DNA of 64,000 nucleotides. Source: Bolinopsis microptera (lineage: Eukaryota > Ctenophora > Tentaculata > Lobata > Bolinopsidae). Of the stretch, positions 43,584-54,606 are shown piece after piece (the stretch's first letter is position 1; every line of letters starts with the position of its first letter). The stretch covers positions 7,456,675 through 7,520,674 of the forward strand of contig NC_087078.1 in the NCBI RefSeq assembly GCF_026151205.1, given 5' to 3'. The notes under the pieces were generated by a model. That model was not told the DNA's origin, searched no databases, and saw only the letters and a program-made list of their open reading frames with translations. The position numbers were made by a program, and so were the translations under genes.

Positions 43584-44444
43584 CAAGGACAAAAGAAAAT
43601 CGCGATTATTTAAGCCAAAAATCGCGGCACCGCGACATGCCAAACTAGGCAAAATCGTGTCGAAAATCTCGAAAATCGCGGCGAAAGATAATGTATTTGC
43701 AGAGCAAAGTTAGATGTCACATATTCGTTGACTATCTCGTTAGTTTAGTTAGATAAGCTATAAAAACTGAGCACTAGCAGAGACTGCTTTTAGCTGGTAG
43801 GAACGATCTCGAAAGTTCCTACCAGCTCGCCAGACCTCGCCAGAACGGAACTCGATGTTCCACTTCGAAATTCGAATCTGTACTCATATGCATAACATTA
43901 TTAGTTAACTTGTGTTAATAATTTACATACTACACGTAATCAAACAAATAAACCCTGTTTACAATGAGATAATATCACGTGATTGAATCACGTGTTTTGA
44001 TAACAAAGCTAGAGACTAAGGGGTAAGGAGTACACTTCTTTTCATGTGTTTTATAGACTGACCATGAGTTCCTTTTCCCAAATTGTACTAGTAGTCTTAA
44101 CTATAATTCTAGAGATTATATTTTGTGGGGACCGAGGGCTCATCGTCCGAGTATAAAGCAGACACTCCTGATCAAGGCCAAAAGAAAATCGCGATTACTT
44201 AGGCCAAAAATCGACAAGCCAAACTAAGCAAAATCGTGGCGAAAGATAATGTTAACTATAACGAGCTAGTTAAATTCGTTAACTAGCTCGTTAGAGTCGG
44301 ATTGAAAGGAGAATGCGCAAATTTATTTCTCAGATTTAAAGAAAAATGCGCAATTTGTCGCGGAGAACTGAAAAAATAGCGATTTGTCGCGGAGAATGGG
44401 AAAAATCGCGATACCGCACGTGCAGCGATTTCCTTTTGACCTTG
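43584..44444 (+). mobile_element. hAT-like non-autonomous element, copy 1 (ATTGTGAG TSD)
   Basis: 861 bp with ends CAAGGACAAAAGAAAATCGC and the inverse of CAAGGTCAAAAGGAAATCGC. It is flanked by ATTGTGAG at 43576-43583 and 44445-44452, an 8-bp duplication as in hAT elements. A second copy of its own left end (GGCCAAAAGAAAATCGCGAT) begins near 44177, so the element looks composite. Inside are a hairpin (AGCTGGTAGGAAC and its inverse, near 43792-43828) and many ATCGCG words. No transposase. Confidence 0.85.
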
Positions 44445-44589
44445 ATTGTGAGGTATACATTTAACTCATAAAATATAATTATTTGTTTCAATTCGACGCT
44501 CGTCTTGGTAGGTTATTAACCCACAAGGCATACATAATATACTTTGCCTCTCGATTGTAGCCGGACACAGTTGCATCAAAACAATGGCT

Positions 44590-45510
44590 TTCTCAGGTGT
44601 CCGGGCTGGTGTCCGGGCTGGTGTCCGGGCTGGTGTCCGGGCTGGTGTCCGGGCTGGTGTCCGGGCTGGTGTCCGGGCTGGTGTCCGGGCTGGTGTCCAG
44701 GCTGGTGTCCAGGCTGGTGTCCGGGCTGGTGTCCAGGCTGGTGTCCGGGCTGGTGTCCAGGCTGGTGTCCGGGCTGGTGTCCAGGCTGATGTCCGGGCTG
44801 ATGTCTGGGCTGATGTCCAGGCTGGTGTCTGGGCTGATGTCCAGGCTGGTGTCCGGGCTGGTGTCCGGGCTGGTGTCCGGGCTGGTGTCCAGGCTGGTGT
44901 CCAGGCTGGTGTCCGGGCTGGTGTCCAGGCTGGTGTCCAGGCTGGTGTCCAGGCTGGTGTCCGGGCTGGTGTCCAGGCTGGTGTCCGGGCTGGTGTCCAG
45001 GCTGGTGTCCGGGCTGGTGTCCAGGCTGGTGTCCGGGCTGGTGTCCAGGCTGGTGTCCAGGCTGGTGTCCGGGCTGGTGTCCAGGCTGGTGTCCGGGCTG
45101 GTGTCCAGGCTGGTGTCCGGGCTGGTGTCCAGGCTGGTGTCCGGGCTGGTGTCAGGGCTGGTGTCCGGGCTGGTGTCAGGGCTGGTGTCCAGGCTGGTGA
45201 CAGGGCTGGTGTCCAGGCTGGTGACAGGGCTGGTGTCCAGGCTGGTGACAGGGCTGGTGTCCAGGCTGGTGACAGGGCTGGTGTCCAGGCTGGTGTCCGG
45301 GCTGGTGTCCGGGCTGGTGTCCGGGCTGGTGTCCGGGCTGGTGTCTGGGCTGGTGTCCGGGCTGGTGTCTGGGCTGATGTCGGGCTGGTGTCTGGGCTGG
45401 TGTCCGGGTGTCCGGGCTGGTGTCCGGGCTGGTGTCCGGGCTGGTGTCCGGGCTGGTGTCCAGGCTGGTGTCCGGGCTGGTGTCCAGGCTGGTGTCCGGG
45501 CTGGTGGTCC
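44590..45510 (+). repeat. 12-bp GTGTCCGGGCTG minisatellite (~77 units)
   Basis: Arrays of GTGTCCGGGCTG and GTGTCCAGGCTG with a few GTGACAGGGCTG and GATGTC variants. The unit length is a multiple of three, so long open frames appear on both strands in several frames (Val-Ser-Gly-Leu, Ala-Gly-Val-Arg, Pro-Ala-Arg-Thr). The variants form higher-order alternations. Confidence 0.95.
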
Positions 45511-45529
45511 CCCTCTCCGTGAAACACGG

Positions 45530-46318
45530 ACTGGATTTGTGTACTTTATTTTATGAGAGCATCATAAGCTTTATGAGAGTATAGTTTCTACAACAAGCAT
45601 CATGGAGAAGAGTTTGTTTAGAGGAACACCCACAGCCCACTCAATCATCCAGACTTTCAATAAATGTAATTTTGACGGAATGATGAAACACGGATTCGAT
45701 TGTTTTTTAGGGCTATTTGCATGTTTAGGAAGATGACAATGACATTGTGGTTAGGGTTGGGGTGAGTGGTTATTAGGGTATTTACTATGTAGGCAAACAA
45801 ATTAAACCGTTTCATTTGGCTGCAAAACCGAATGAAGTACTATTTCTATAGCCCCCTCCACCTCTTAGAGTTAGTCTTAGTATTATAAGCCTTAGAAATG
45901 TAAAATTGAACAAATTAGGTGATTTTAGAGGATACGATGGTGAAATCTCTTATCTAAAAAAGTGTGTCTGCAAAACGCGTAATCTTACTAGTACTTTTAG
46001 ACTTAAAAAAGTTAAGATTTTCAAAATTGTCCCACATTCAAAATTACGAAATGGCGCCCCCCCCCCCGGCAGAACTGGGCCCTTCGTTACTCCACTGGCT
46101 GTTAGCGTTATTGTTAAGTTTTAATAAAAAAAAACCATCTTTATAGACGTATTTTGGACACGTTTTTCAGTAACGTTTCGCTCTTTCTCGTTGTCATAAT
46201 TTATAAGTTGCTGCTTTATTACTATTAGCAGAGAAGAAAAATTGTACTTATAAATAGCACAATCTATTCTCCTCAATTTATTAATTAATCTTGATTAATC
46301 TACTGAACTTTCATCAGG
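45530..46318. other. No supported gene
   Basis: AT-rich sequence with a 12-14-base C-run near 46055-46068 followed by GGCAGAACTGGGCCC. This resembles one end of a decayed G-capped element, but no partner end was found. Confidence 0.4.
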
Positions 46319-48003
46319 ATGCTCACAGCTGCTTTGTTCTTATCCCTAGTCTCCGTGACCTTAGGAGGTGGCTGACAGCCCTGAAAAGAGAGATCGCAAC
46401 ATTGGAGGCTAGTATAATATTATATATTACAGACTAAATTTGCAGATGATACAAATGGAGGTCTGGAAGAACTAGAAGCCTCTATCGCTGAGTTAGTTGG
46501 AATGATTAACAGCATGAAAGCAGCACAAGCACAGAAGGATATCGATCTTGGCTGGCAAGCTCTCCATATGGCCAATGACAGGTGCCGCTGCCTGCCGAGG
46601 AAGCACCCCTGAAGGAGGCAGAGGTCCAACTCTGTTATCGCCAAAGAAAACGGAGCGAACTGCGAAATGTTCTGACCAATGTAAGCTAACCGATAGACCC
46701 GACTGCAAGTGCAAGGCCGAGGTCGAGTCCAAGGTCAAAAGGAAATCGCAGCACGTGCGGAATCGCGATTTTTCCCATTCTCCGCGACAAATCGCTATTT
46801 TTCAGTTCTCCGCGACAAATTGCGCATTTTTCTTTAAATCTGAGAAATAAATTTGCGCATTTTTCTTTAAATCTGAGAAATAAATTTGCGCATTCTCCTT
46901 TCAATCCGACTCTAACGAGCTAGTTAACGAATTTATGACATCTTATTCTAACTTAGCTCTGCAAATACATTATCTTTCGCCACGATTTCGCCTAGTTTGG
47001 CTTGTCGCGGTGCCTCGATTTTTGGCCTAAGCAATCGCGATTTTCTTTTGTCCTTTAACAGGAGTGTCTGTCGATGAGCCCTCAGTCCCCAAAAAATATA
47101 ATCTCTAGAATTATAGTTAAGACTAGTAGTACAATTTGTGAAAAGGAACTCATGGTCAGTCTATAAAACACATGAAAAGCAGTGTGCTCCTTACCCCTTA
47201 GTCTCTAGCTTTGTTATCAAAACACATGATTCGATCACGTGATGTTATCTCATTGTAAACAGGGTTAATTTGTTTGATTACGTGTAGTATGGTAAATTAT
47301 TAACACAAGTTATAACTATATAATGTAAAACTAATATAATTATGCATATGAGTACAGATTCGAATTTCGAAGTGTTACATCGAGTTCCGTTATGGCGAGG
47401 TCTGGCGAGCTGGAGGAACTTTAGAGATCGTCTGGAAGGGCTGATCTAAAAGCAATCTCTGCTCAGTATTTATAGCTAATCTAACTAGACTAACAAGACA
47501 GTCAACACATATATGCCATCTAACTTTGCTCTGCATATACATTATCTTTCGCCGCGATTTTCGCCACGATTTTTCCTAGTTTGGCATGTCGCTGCGCCGC
47601 GATTTTTGGCCTAAATAATCGTGATTTTCTTTTGTCCTTGCGGCGAGGTCGCAATTGCTGGCTTGACTGGAAAGGCAGCATTCTACACTAAGTACAGGGT
47701 GTTCACGATACATTAAAACGGTTTTAAATGTCTATAAAAACATTTATGAAAGAGCACTCCACTATATTTTCCACTAATTTTCTTTGCCAATCGATTATAT
47801 TTGTGTTACAACCAGTCCAGATATCAAAATTCTCAAAATTTCAAATATTATATATGGGACACTTTTACAACTACGAGTGTGAACAAGGCGGGAACGTAGA
47901 TATCAACCATAACGAAGTTGCAGCTGAGGATGTTGCTATCTTGAACAACGAGAAAACCGAGTACAACAGATTCTGCTGTTGTGCTAAACCCTTCGAACTC
48001 TGA
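46319..48003 (+). pseudogene. Small secreted cysteine-rich protein gene interrupted by a transposon
   Basis: Starts with a signal-peptide-like exon (MLTAALFLSLVSVTLGGG, then a stop or a missed splice). From 46433 a coil-like frame follows (GGLEELEASIAELVGMINSM), then KEAEVQLCYRQRKRSELRNV in a shifted frame. A CKCKAEVE segment is cut by the element at 46730-47640. After it, GAGGTCGCAATTGCTGGC resumes as EVAIAGLTGKAAFYTKY. A final stretch ends YNRFCCCAKPFEL with a TGA at 48001-48003. Codon-like composition suggests a former gene. Frame changes plus the insertion suggest it is broken, although part of the damage could be unrecognised introns. I do not know the family. Confidence 0.4.
46730..47640 (-). 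mobile_element. hAT-like non-autonomous element, copy 2
   Basis: Reverse-oriented copy of 43584-44444 with the same ends. It has a tandem duplication of a 31-base GAGAAATAAATTTGCGCATT-containing block near 46833-46895. CGAGGTCG occurs at 46718-46725 and 47644-47651, a few bases off each end. This is compatible with an 8-bp target duplication plus filler bases, but not as clean as copy 1. Confidence 0.82.
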
Positions 48004-48541
48004 AATTGTCCAAATATATATTATATTATATGCATATTTTTTGTCTTTTCTAACTGAAAATTGTATCTTATTAGGATGTACTGTAAAATTATGGTAACAT
48101 TTTATACAAATGTGACCTCATTTAATCCTGCTATGGTTATTGCGTATTATAAAACTAAAAGTATAGCTAAAATTTCAAAACTTCAAGACTGTGAATTATT
48201 TTATAAACATATTTGGTTCTTCCGGTGGGGTAAATTAAAACACATATTCTAACCAATTTAATTCGTATTTTATTGAGTACACCCATTACACAAATTATTA
48301 AGTGACTATAATATTAATATCTAACTAACTTAAAGGTTTGTTCACATATTACGTAAGCAATATATGAACGATTCTTCAAAATAATAGCGTTTTACTCATA
48401 CTGAGGGTCTGCTTCTGAATATACGCTAAATACAAATTGCATGCAAAAGATTAAGTTTCTGGTAATAGCCGAAGCTGTAGCCGAAGGTGAGCGACAATAT
48501 CAAACTGCCAATGCTACACAGTGCCACAAAGGAAATCCCAT

Positions 48542-48640
48542 GCCACGTCTCGTAATTTAGGAAAGGTGTTTTGGGGACGTTTTATAGCATCACACCCCAT
48601 AAAATTCTGTGGTACCTTTTTCCTAAATGAGAGACGTGGC
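48542..48640. repeat. ~100-bp imperfect hairpin
   Basis: GCCACGTCTC...TTTAGGAAAGGTG on the left pairs with TACCTTTTTCCTAAA...GAGACGTGGC on the right. It looks like a tiny foldback MITE; the flanks show no clear duplication. Confidence 0.65.
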
Positions 48641-49164
48641 AAACTATTATCACAAAAATGCACAACTATTAATTTTAACAACAACCAACCTATTAACGTT
48701 TAAAACACGCAGGCAAAGTCGTCCACCTACTATTTACAACTTAATGACTGTTAACCAATTGTTGACCATGCTCGATAAATGCAATAAATTAAATATATCA
48801 CCGTTCTAACAACAAGCCGTGGTCAAACATTCGTTTATTTTGTCTTCATAATATTAATACTACCAACTCAACGTAAGATATTCAAAAATTCCAAATTAAT
48901 TTAAATTTGTTCAATGTTAAAGATCTTTGCTTTTGTGCATAAGCGACACACAAAAAAAGAGCTGCTAATCAATTAAATAAACCATTGAACAATTATATTT
49001 TCCTAACATTTCTATTTATTTAAAAACCACGCTTCATTTTCCAGTACAACCGAAAACGGAATACCCGAACCCCAGCTAACTAAAGTAATTATAAATTAAT
49101 GTAATGGAATCGTGTCACATTATGTACCCCAGGTTGTGTCCAAACTCGTCCGAACACCTTTCCT

Positions 49165-49285
49165 GGATATCACAAGCAAGTACAACTATAAGCATGTACA
49201 AGCAGGTACAAGCAAACACAGGCAATTGCAAGCACGTACAAACACGTACAAGCAATTACAAGCAGGTACAAGCAAATACTGAAGC
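49165..49285 (+). repeat. GTACAAGCA short tandem array
   Basis: Irregular 10-12-base units (TACAAGCAGG, TACAAGCAAA, TACAAACACG). Gives repetitive open frames on both strands that are not genes. Confidence 0.75.
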
Positions 49286-50853
49286 TGACAACCGTTACCA
49301 AGTCTGGCCACAGGTCAATCTTTGAGACACTAACAAAGTTTGGGGACGTCATGATATGATTGTTTAATGACGACCCCCTCAACTTGGTCAAATGAGTCCC
49401 CCAAATACGACTGATCCGTGACAGGAAGCTGATACGGAAGCTTACTTGTGATAGGTACAACAACATAAAATCAATAAACCAATATATGATACTTTTGAAA
49501 GAAAACTTTCCTAAAGTGAAATCATAGAATATTCTATAAAATTTTCAAATTTTGATACAAGTACTGCTATGCATTCTCTCATACACTTATCTCAGCATGG
49601 AAAAATATCTCGTCCATTTAGATCACTCATCAAAGTTTGTATGCTGGTTATGCGAAAACACTAAAATTTAGCGGTAATAGCATGGTCAGCTCAAATATGA
49701 CAAATGACTGAAAACATAGATCTGTGCGGAATTCAGATCTTCGTGAATTCACCGAAAGATTACATAGCTACTGTATCCAACAATTTTAAGATCTCCAACC
49801 TTAAAAATGTAATTTGATTTTCACCTCTGATAAAATAACGTGAAAATAATAATATTCCAAACAAAAATGGACACACATCTTTCATCGTACAGCAATACCT
49901 GTATAAATAATACTGACTTCATGTCAATATTTTTTTCCTGGACTGGTTTCCATTCCTTTTTTTATTAAATCCAACATTCCTTCATACTTTTCAATCTCGG
50001 ATAAACGGGGATGGATCGATTTTTTTCATCCGAAGACGCTTTATTAACACATTTAATATATGATGATGAATGTGATATTAGTGTTAAATTCGCTATTCTT
50101 CCACTAGTTTAGTTCCCGTCCCGTTTAGTCAAGACTGTATAATATATTTTTTTGTCCAACGGACCAATCAACAGTTGGAATTAAACTTAAATATGGCGTG
50201 TTGAACCATGTTAACGTAAGAAATTAACTTCGTTGGCGAACTCAGATATGGCGTTTTAAAAATCAGCCAAATTCGGTCAAAGCTATTATTTGAAACTAAG
50301 GTAACAATTAAATTTATAGCCAAGCTCCTAAGGAAGCCTTCACATCTCCCAACATATTGTATAATATAGCATCAATTACTTAATTCTAACGGGATTGTAG
50401 TTTTTAATATAAGGGAGAATTTAATTTGACATAGGTCGCCAGATCGATAATCCCGCCAAAATTATTCAATTATTTAATTAATTAGAAATATTAAACATTC
50501 GTCAAGTATTAAGATTTGGTATAACGCCCTGATACTCTGACCATTACATTACACAAGACAAGATGAAGGTTACGATGTGTAACACATCTGTTTTTATTCT
50601 TAACATCTGAACAGCCAACATTCAACAATAATGTAATATGTATTGACTCGAATGTTGGCTGACAGATACAATCAACAATAAATTAACCTCGATTGGATGA
50701 AATAGAGGTGTAAAAACATCTGTGTTTCACATTCGGTTTCCATCTAGTTACACTGGCAACATGAACAACATTTTGGCTTGAACAACTTCCAACATCTAAA
50801 AACACAAATAACATCGTATTTTTGACACACAAATGGCCGGACAAAACAAGATG

Positions 50854-52158
50854 CTAAGTAACAGATATATGCTCTTCCTGCTTTACACTGGTGACACTGG
50901 TGATGATGATGTCACCCACAGTGTACCACTTGGCTCCCTGGAGACGTTTCCACAGCGCTGGATCCGTCTTGTGAATCTCGTAGAGCTCCTCAAAGCAGTG
51001 CTCCAGGAACTCTAGGACCAGGGTGTTCTCTGAGTTTGTCACCTCGTACAACAGCTTATTGGCGTTCTGAGGATCCAGCAGCAGGTTCAGATACTGCTCA
51101 ATCTGACGGTTGTTCCCACGCTTCAGCCGGACGTAGTTGCAGAAGATCTTGGTGAACTCCATGTACCTCTGGTGTTTGTCGATGCTGAAACCCAGAGGGT
51201 AGGGATTGCTGATTTGTTTAGCCAGGCTCTGCTGCAGGGAGATGGTGTTGTTGGAGTCGTGTTTGTTGAAGGAGAAGATAGAACCGCAGAAGTAGACAGG
51301 GAAATTGTCGTCAGAGTAGATTGTGATACCTTTGCAGAGGATACCGCGGTCTGCCAAGTCAAGATCGACAGTGAAGTAACCGTTCAGAAGTCCGATCAGT
51401 TTGATTGCTCCCAGTCTTTTGCAGTTGTGGTCTCTTAGATTTTGGTCACTTTCCAAGAGGAGGTCATAAAGTGACCAGTGAGTGTCCAGAAAGAAATTGT
51501 CCGTGTACTTTGTCATCTTGGAAATGGAAACAGAGCACATCTCACATGAGCCAATCCAGACCGTTCTGGTCTTTAAGCAGTATTTCTTACACCGCAGGTA
51601 AATTTTCTTACTCCTCGTAGCTCTCTTTAGATCGAGCATGAGAGTGACCTTCTCCCTGCCCGCTGAGCACTTTTCCATGAGTGTTTTACTGGCGGAAGAG
51701 GAAAGGTATCTCTTAAGGTTACTCTTCATGGCATAACTCTGGGGTTCAGTAAATATTTGAGCAATGTTTTTGGAAGTGTAGTAAATCTCAAGGGAGGAAT
51801 CGAAGGCAATGAAACACCTCGTGTCATGATCTAAAGCGGAGGTGTTCACGGTGTTCAACACAACATCTTCTTTAGGGATGCTATTTAATATATCCTTCAG
51901 CACAATGTACTTGACCCCGAACGAAAGAACCTTGTTCTTGCAGAGTCCAGTGGCTGGCACTTCAGGACTATCTATTATTCCCCGGATCTCTTCAATCAGG
52001 GCAGCTAGGTTTAGTCTGAAGGAACGAGACCGATGACGTTCTTTGGAGAGGGGTTGTTCTTGTTGTAATGGCAACGGGGGCGGGACAAAGGCCTCATTCG
52101 GAGAAACAAACTTTTCGAGGGAGTTGGGTATGGAAAGCATGGGTTGTAGGACCTCCAT
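50854..52158 (-). CDS. Single-exon protein, possible divergent bHLH-PAS factor
   Basis: Uninterrupted 434-residue frame in a genome where most genes have short exons. Residues about 38-95 (KERHRSRSFRLNLAALIEEI then CKNKVLSFGVKYIVLKDIL) fit the spacing of a basic helix-loop-helix domain. Residues about 112-160 (CFIAFDSSLEIYYTSKNIAQ) resemble the start of a PAS domain, as in CLOCK-type proteins. The C-terminal half is unassigned and ends VKQEEHISVT. A TTGCAG lies 12-18 bases upstream of the start, which could be the acceptor of a 5' UTR intron. The frame length, lack of repeats and even composition support a real gene. The family call is tentative; a retrogene or lineage-specific protein is possible. 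Confidence 0.6.
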   Translation of the reverse strand: MEVLQPMLSIPNSLEKFVSPNEAFVPPPLPLQQEQPLSKERHRSRSFRLNLAALIEEIRGIIDSPEVPATGLCKNKVLSFGVKYIVLKDILNSIPKEDVVLNTVNTSALDHDTRCFIAFDSSLEIYYTSKNIAQIFTEPQSYAMKSNLKRYLSSSASKTLMEKCSAGREKVTLMLDLKRATRSKKIYLRCKKYCLKTRTVWIGSCEMCSVSISKMTKYTDNFFLDTHWSLYDLLLESDQNLRDHNCKRLGAIKLIGLLNGYFTVDLDLADRGILCKGITIYSDDNFPVYFCGSIFSFNKHDSNNTISLQQSLAKQISNPYPLGFSIDKHQRYMEFTKIFCNYVRLKRGNNRQIEQYLNLLLDPQNANKLLYEVTNSENTLVLEFLEHCFEELYEIHKTDPALWKRLQGAKWYTVGDIIITSVTSVKQEEHISVT

Positions 52159-52847
52159 CAGTTATTCATTCTGCAATAATAGTGATGTTAGCACCGAAAA
52201 TTTGATTATTCTTTATATCGTATAAGAGTCAAATACGAATAATTAATGTATCGCATGAATATTAAATAACATCACGTTTCGAAATTCAAACGTTGAACAA
52301 ATCTTAGACCCATTAATCAAAATCACGTACAAAACTTTAAACTAGCAACTTAGTATGCATCAGACCTCTTTCCTCAGAAGTGCATGCCGCCAAAATTATA
52401 CACCTACTACTTCTTAAAACGTGAATAAGCGTGCACTTTGACTTATTAAACCAAATTACATAAAAAATCACGACTGACCAGACGAGGAAAACATGTACAT
52501 TATATCTTGAGGGATCCTGAGTCATGTTTATATTCCAGGATGTACAAGCAGTAAGACTGGATATTAAATAACATATCAGAACGAAAAATAGCCTTTTACT
52601 ATCCTGATTAAATATTCTATTTGAAAATAACTAATCAAGGATTAAGAAAACGGTGCATATGTGAATGTCAGAGCGGTTCTCAGAAAAATAAAGCACTTAA
52701 TACATATTCGGAGGTAGTGGAACTAGCTCAAGCTGGCTGCGATGAATAAAATGGTCTTTTATCTTCTTAAAGGCGCAAAATGTAATTATTAAATCATGCT
52801 ACACCAATATTCAACAATATACTGATTGTTCATCTTTGTAAGTACGT

Positions 52848-53040
52848 GGTCTGATTTACTGGTACGTGGTGTCCGTGGTCTGATTTACTAGTATGTGGTA
52901 TCCGTGGTGGTGTCCGTGGTCTGATTTACTAGTATGTGGTATCCGTGGTGGTGTCCGTGGTCTGATTTACTAGTATGTGGTATCCGTGGTGGTGTACGTG
53001 GTCTGATTTACTAGTATGTGGTATCCGTGGTGGTGTACGT
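52848..53040 (+). repeat. 41-bp tandem repeat
   Basis: Units GGTCTGATTTACTAGTATGT plus GGTATCCGTGGTGGTGTCCGT at 52877, 52918, 52959 and 53000, preceded by a shorter copy at 52848. Confidence 0.9.
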
Positions 53041-54545
53041 GGTGTCTGTTTGAACTGTGATTCCTTCACACTTGAATGACTTCGTGATATTTGCATTCAT
53101 ACAAGCTTTGCGTATAATTTTAAAACTAACTAAGTACCCTTTGAAAAACTTTGTTAAAATAGCCTACAGATGTTAAGTTCGGTCAATATTAATAGTTCCT
53201 GAGGCTAATCAAACTGACTGTACTACCAAAAAGTGTTGTAACATATATATGTTGCTACAGAACTTTTATTTTGGTATACTTTGAAAGTCTAGATTTTGCC
53301 ATTAACATTTTGGTGCACCAAATATTGTAACTATTAGAAACATATTGTAACGAAACTATTAAAACATAATATAACAAACTATTACAACAAAATGCAATCG
53401 ATGCAACTCGTACGTTGCAACAAACAAAAATTGGAGGTAACAATATAACAAATTGAAATAACCACTAAAATTAGGGGTCCTAACTACCATATTCCGTTGA
53501 GTAATCCTTGTGAACATTTCAATCCAACGGAACCCTTAAATCGACCACTTTTCCCCTTACTATAGCGCGGGAGAGAGGCAGAACTAGAGTAAGAGAGAGA
53601 GAGAGTTAAAGAGTGAGGGAACACCCACGAAGGTCAGCATCGCAACAGCACGAGGGAAACGACTAAGCTGCATTTCTGCGGAGATACAGAGGGTGAGAAA
53701 AATCTCTCCTGATAACATCCTCTCCACTGCCACAGGAACCGCACTAAACGGTTATTATTATTGTTGTTGGCCTTTTGAGTTTAAAAACCTGTTTACCCGG
53801 AATTACCCGGAGAGCTGAAACTCGATTGGTAGCCCTGTACGCAGACCCACTTAGCGGTTGCTACTACCTTAGTGTAGTCTCTTACAGAGACAATTCTCAT
53901 AAGGCATAAACTAAAGTCGTAGATTTTTGAATTTCTGAGGAACAGTAAATTTCGGAGAACATTATCGGGGATTGAATTAACCGAGGATTGAATTAACCGA
54001 GCAATGTATTTACCGAGCAAACCAGAATTCTTATAATGGATAAAATATTATATTATAATAGATTGTCTGCGCCGGCTTTCTTATAATAAAGTACATAAAA
54101 TTTAAAATATCTACGATGAGAGCACGTAATAAAACTTAACTAAAAACTGACTGTCATTCGTGATACAAAAAAGTTTACAGTTAACTACGCACCGACTACT
54201 CTCCAAAACGTGAAATGAATAACATGAAACAGACCGCAAAAAAAACCTGAATAGCCGGAAGTGAAAATTATCAGCATTCTATCTTGAGGGATGTTTGAAG
54301 ATCATGTACAAGCAGCACTGAACAGTTGAACTACAATAAACTAAATTTAGTCAATAATAACTACGTGGCTAACAACAGGTTAACACATTCCTCCGCGACA
54401 AAAACACGTACATATACCGCAGAAAAACGTACCAACTACCACACGTACACGCTGTCATTCCAGCATACTGCCATTCCGGCACGTGGACTGACATTCCTGC
54501 ACGTGCACTTTAGAGTACTGTTATTATACAGTAATTTGATCTGGT

Positions 54546-54606
54546 AGACAGTGGTCCGCGGACAGTGGTCCGCAGACAGTGGTCCGCAGACAGTGGTCCG
54601 CGGACC
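54546..54606 (+). repeat. 15-bp tandem repeat
   Basis: Four units of GACAGTGGTCCGCRG, self-complementary in the TCCGCGGAC core. Confidence 0.85.

Larger units (their letters stand above)
48004..50853. other. No supported gene
   Basis: AT-rich, without a coding pattern that I can defend. It contains a hairpin element at 48542-48640 and a short ACAAGCA-type array at 49165-49285. Confidence 0.5.

Noticed and set aside
44466-45556. Open frames of more than 300 residues on both strands
   Set aside because: A 12-bp repeat with no stop codon in most frames makes these unavoidable; no non-repetitive coding sequence.
52848-53040. CRISPR-like spaced repeats
   Set aside because: A plain tandem repeat without unique spacers, in a eukaryotic context.
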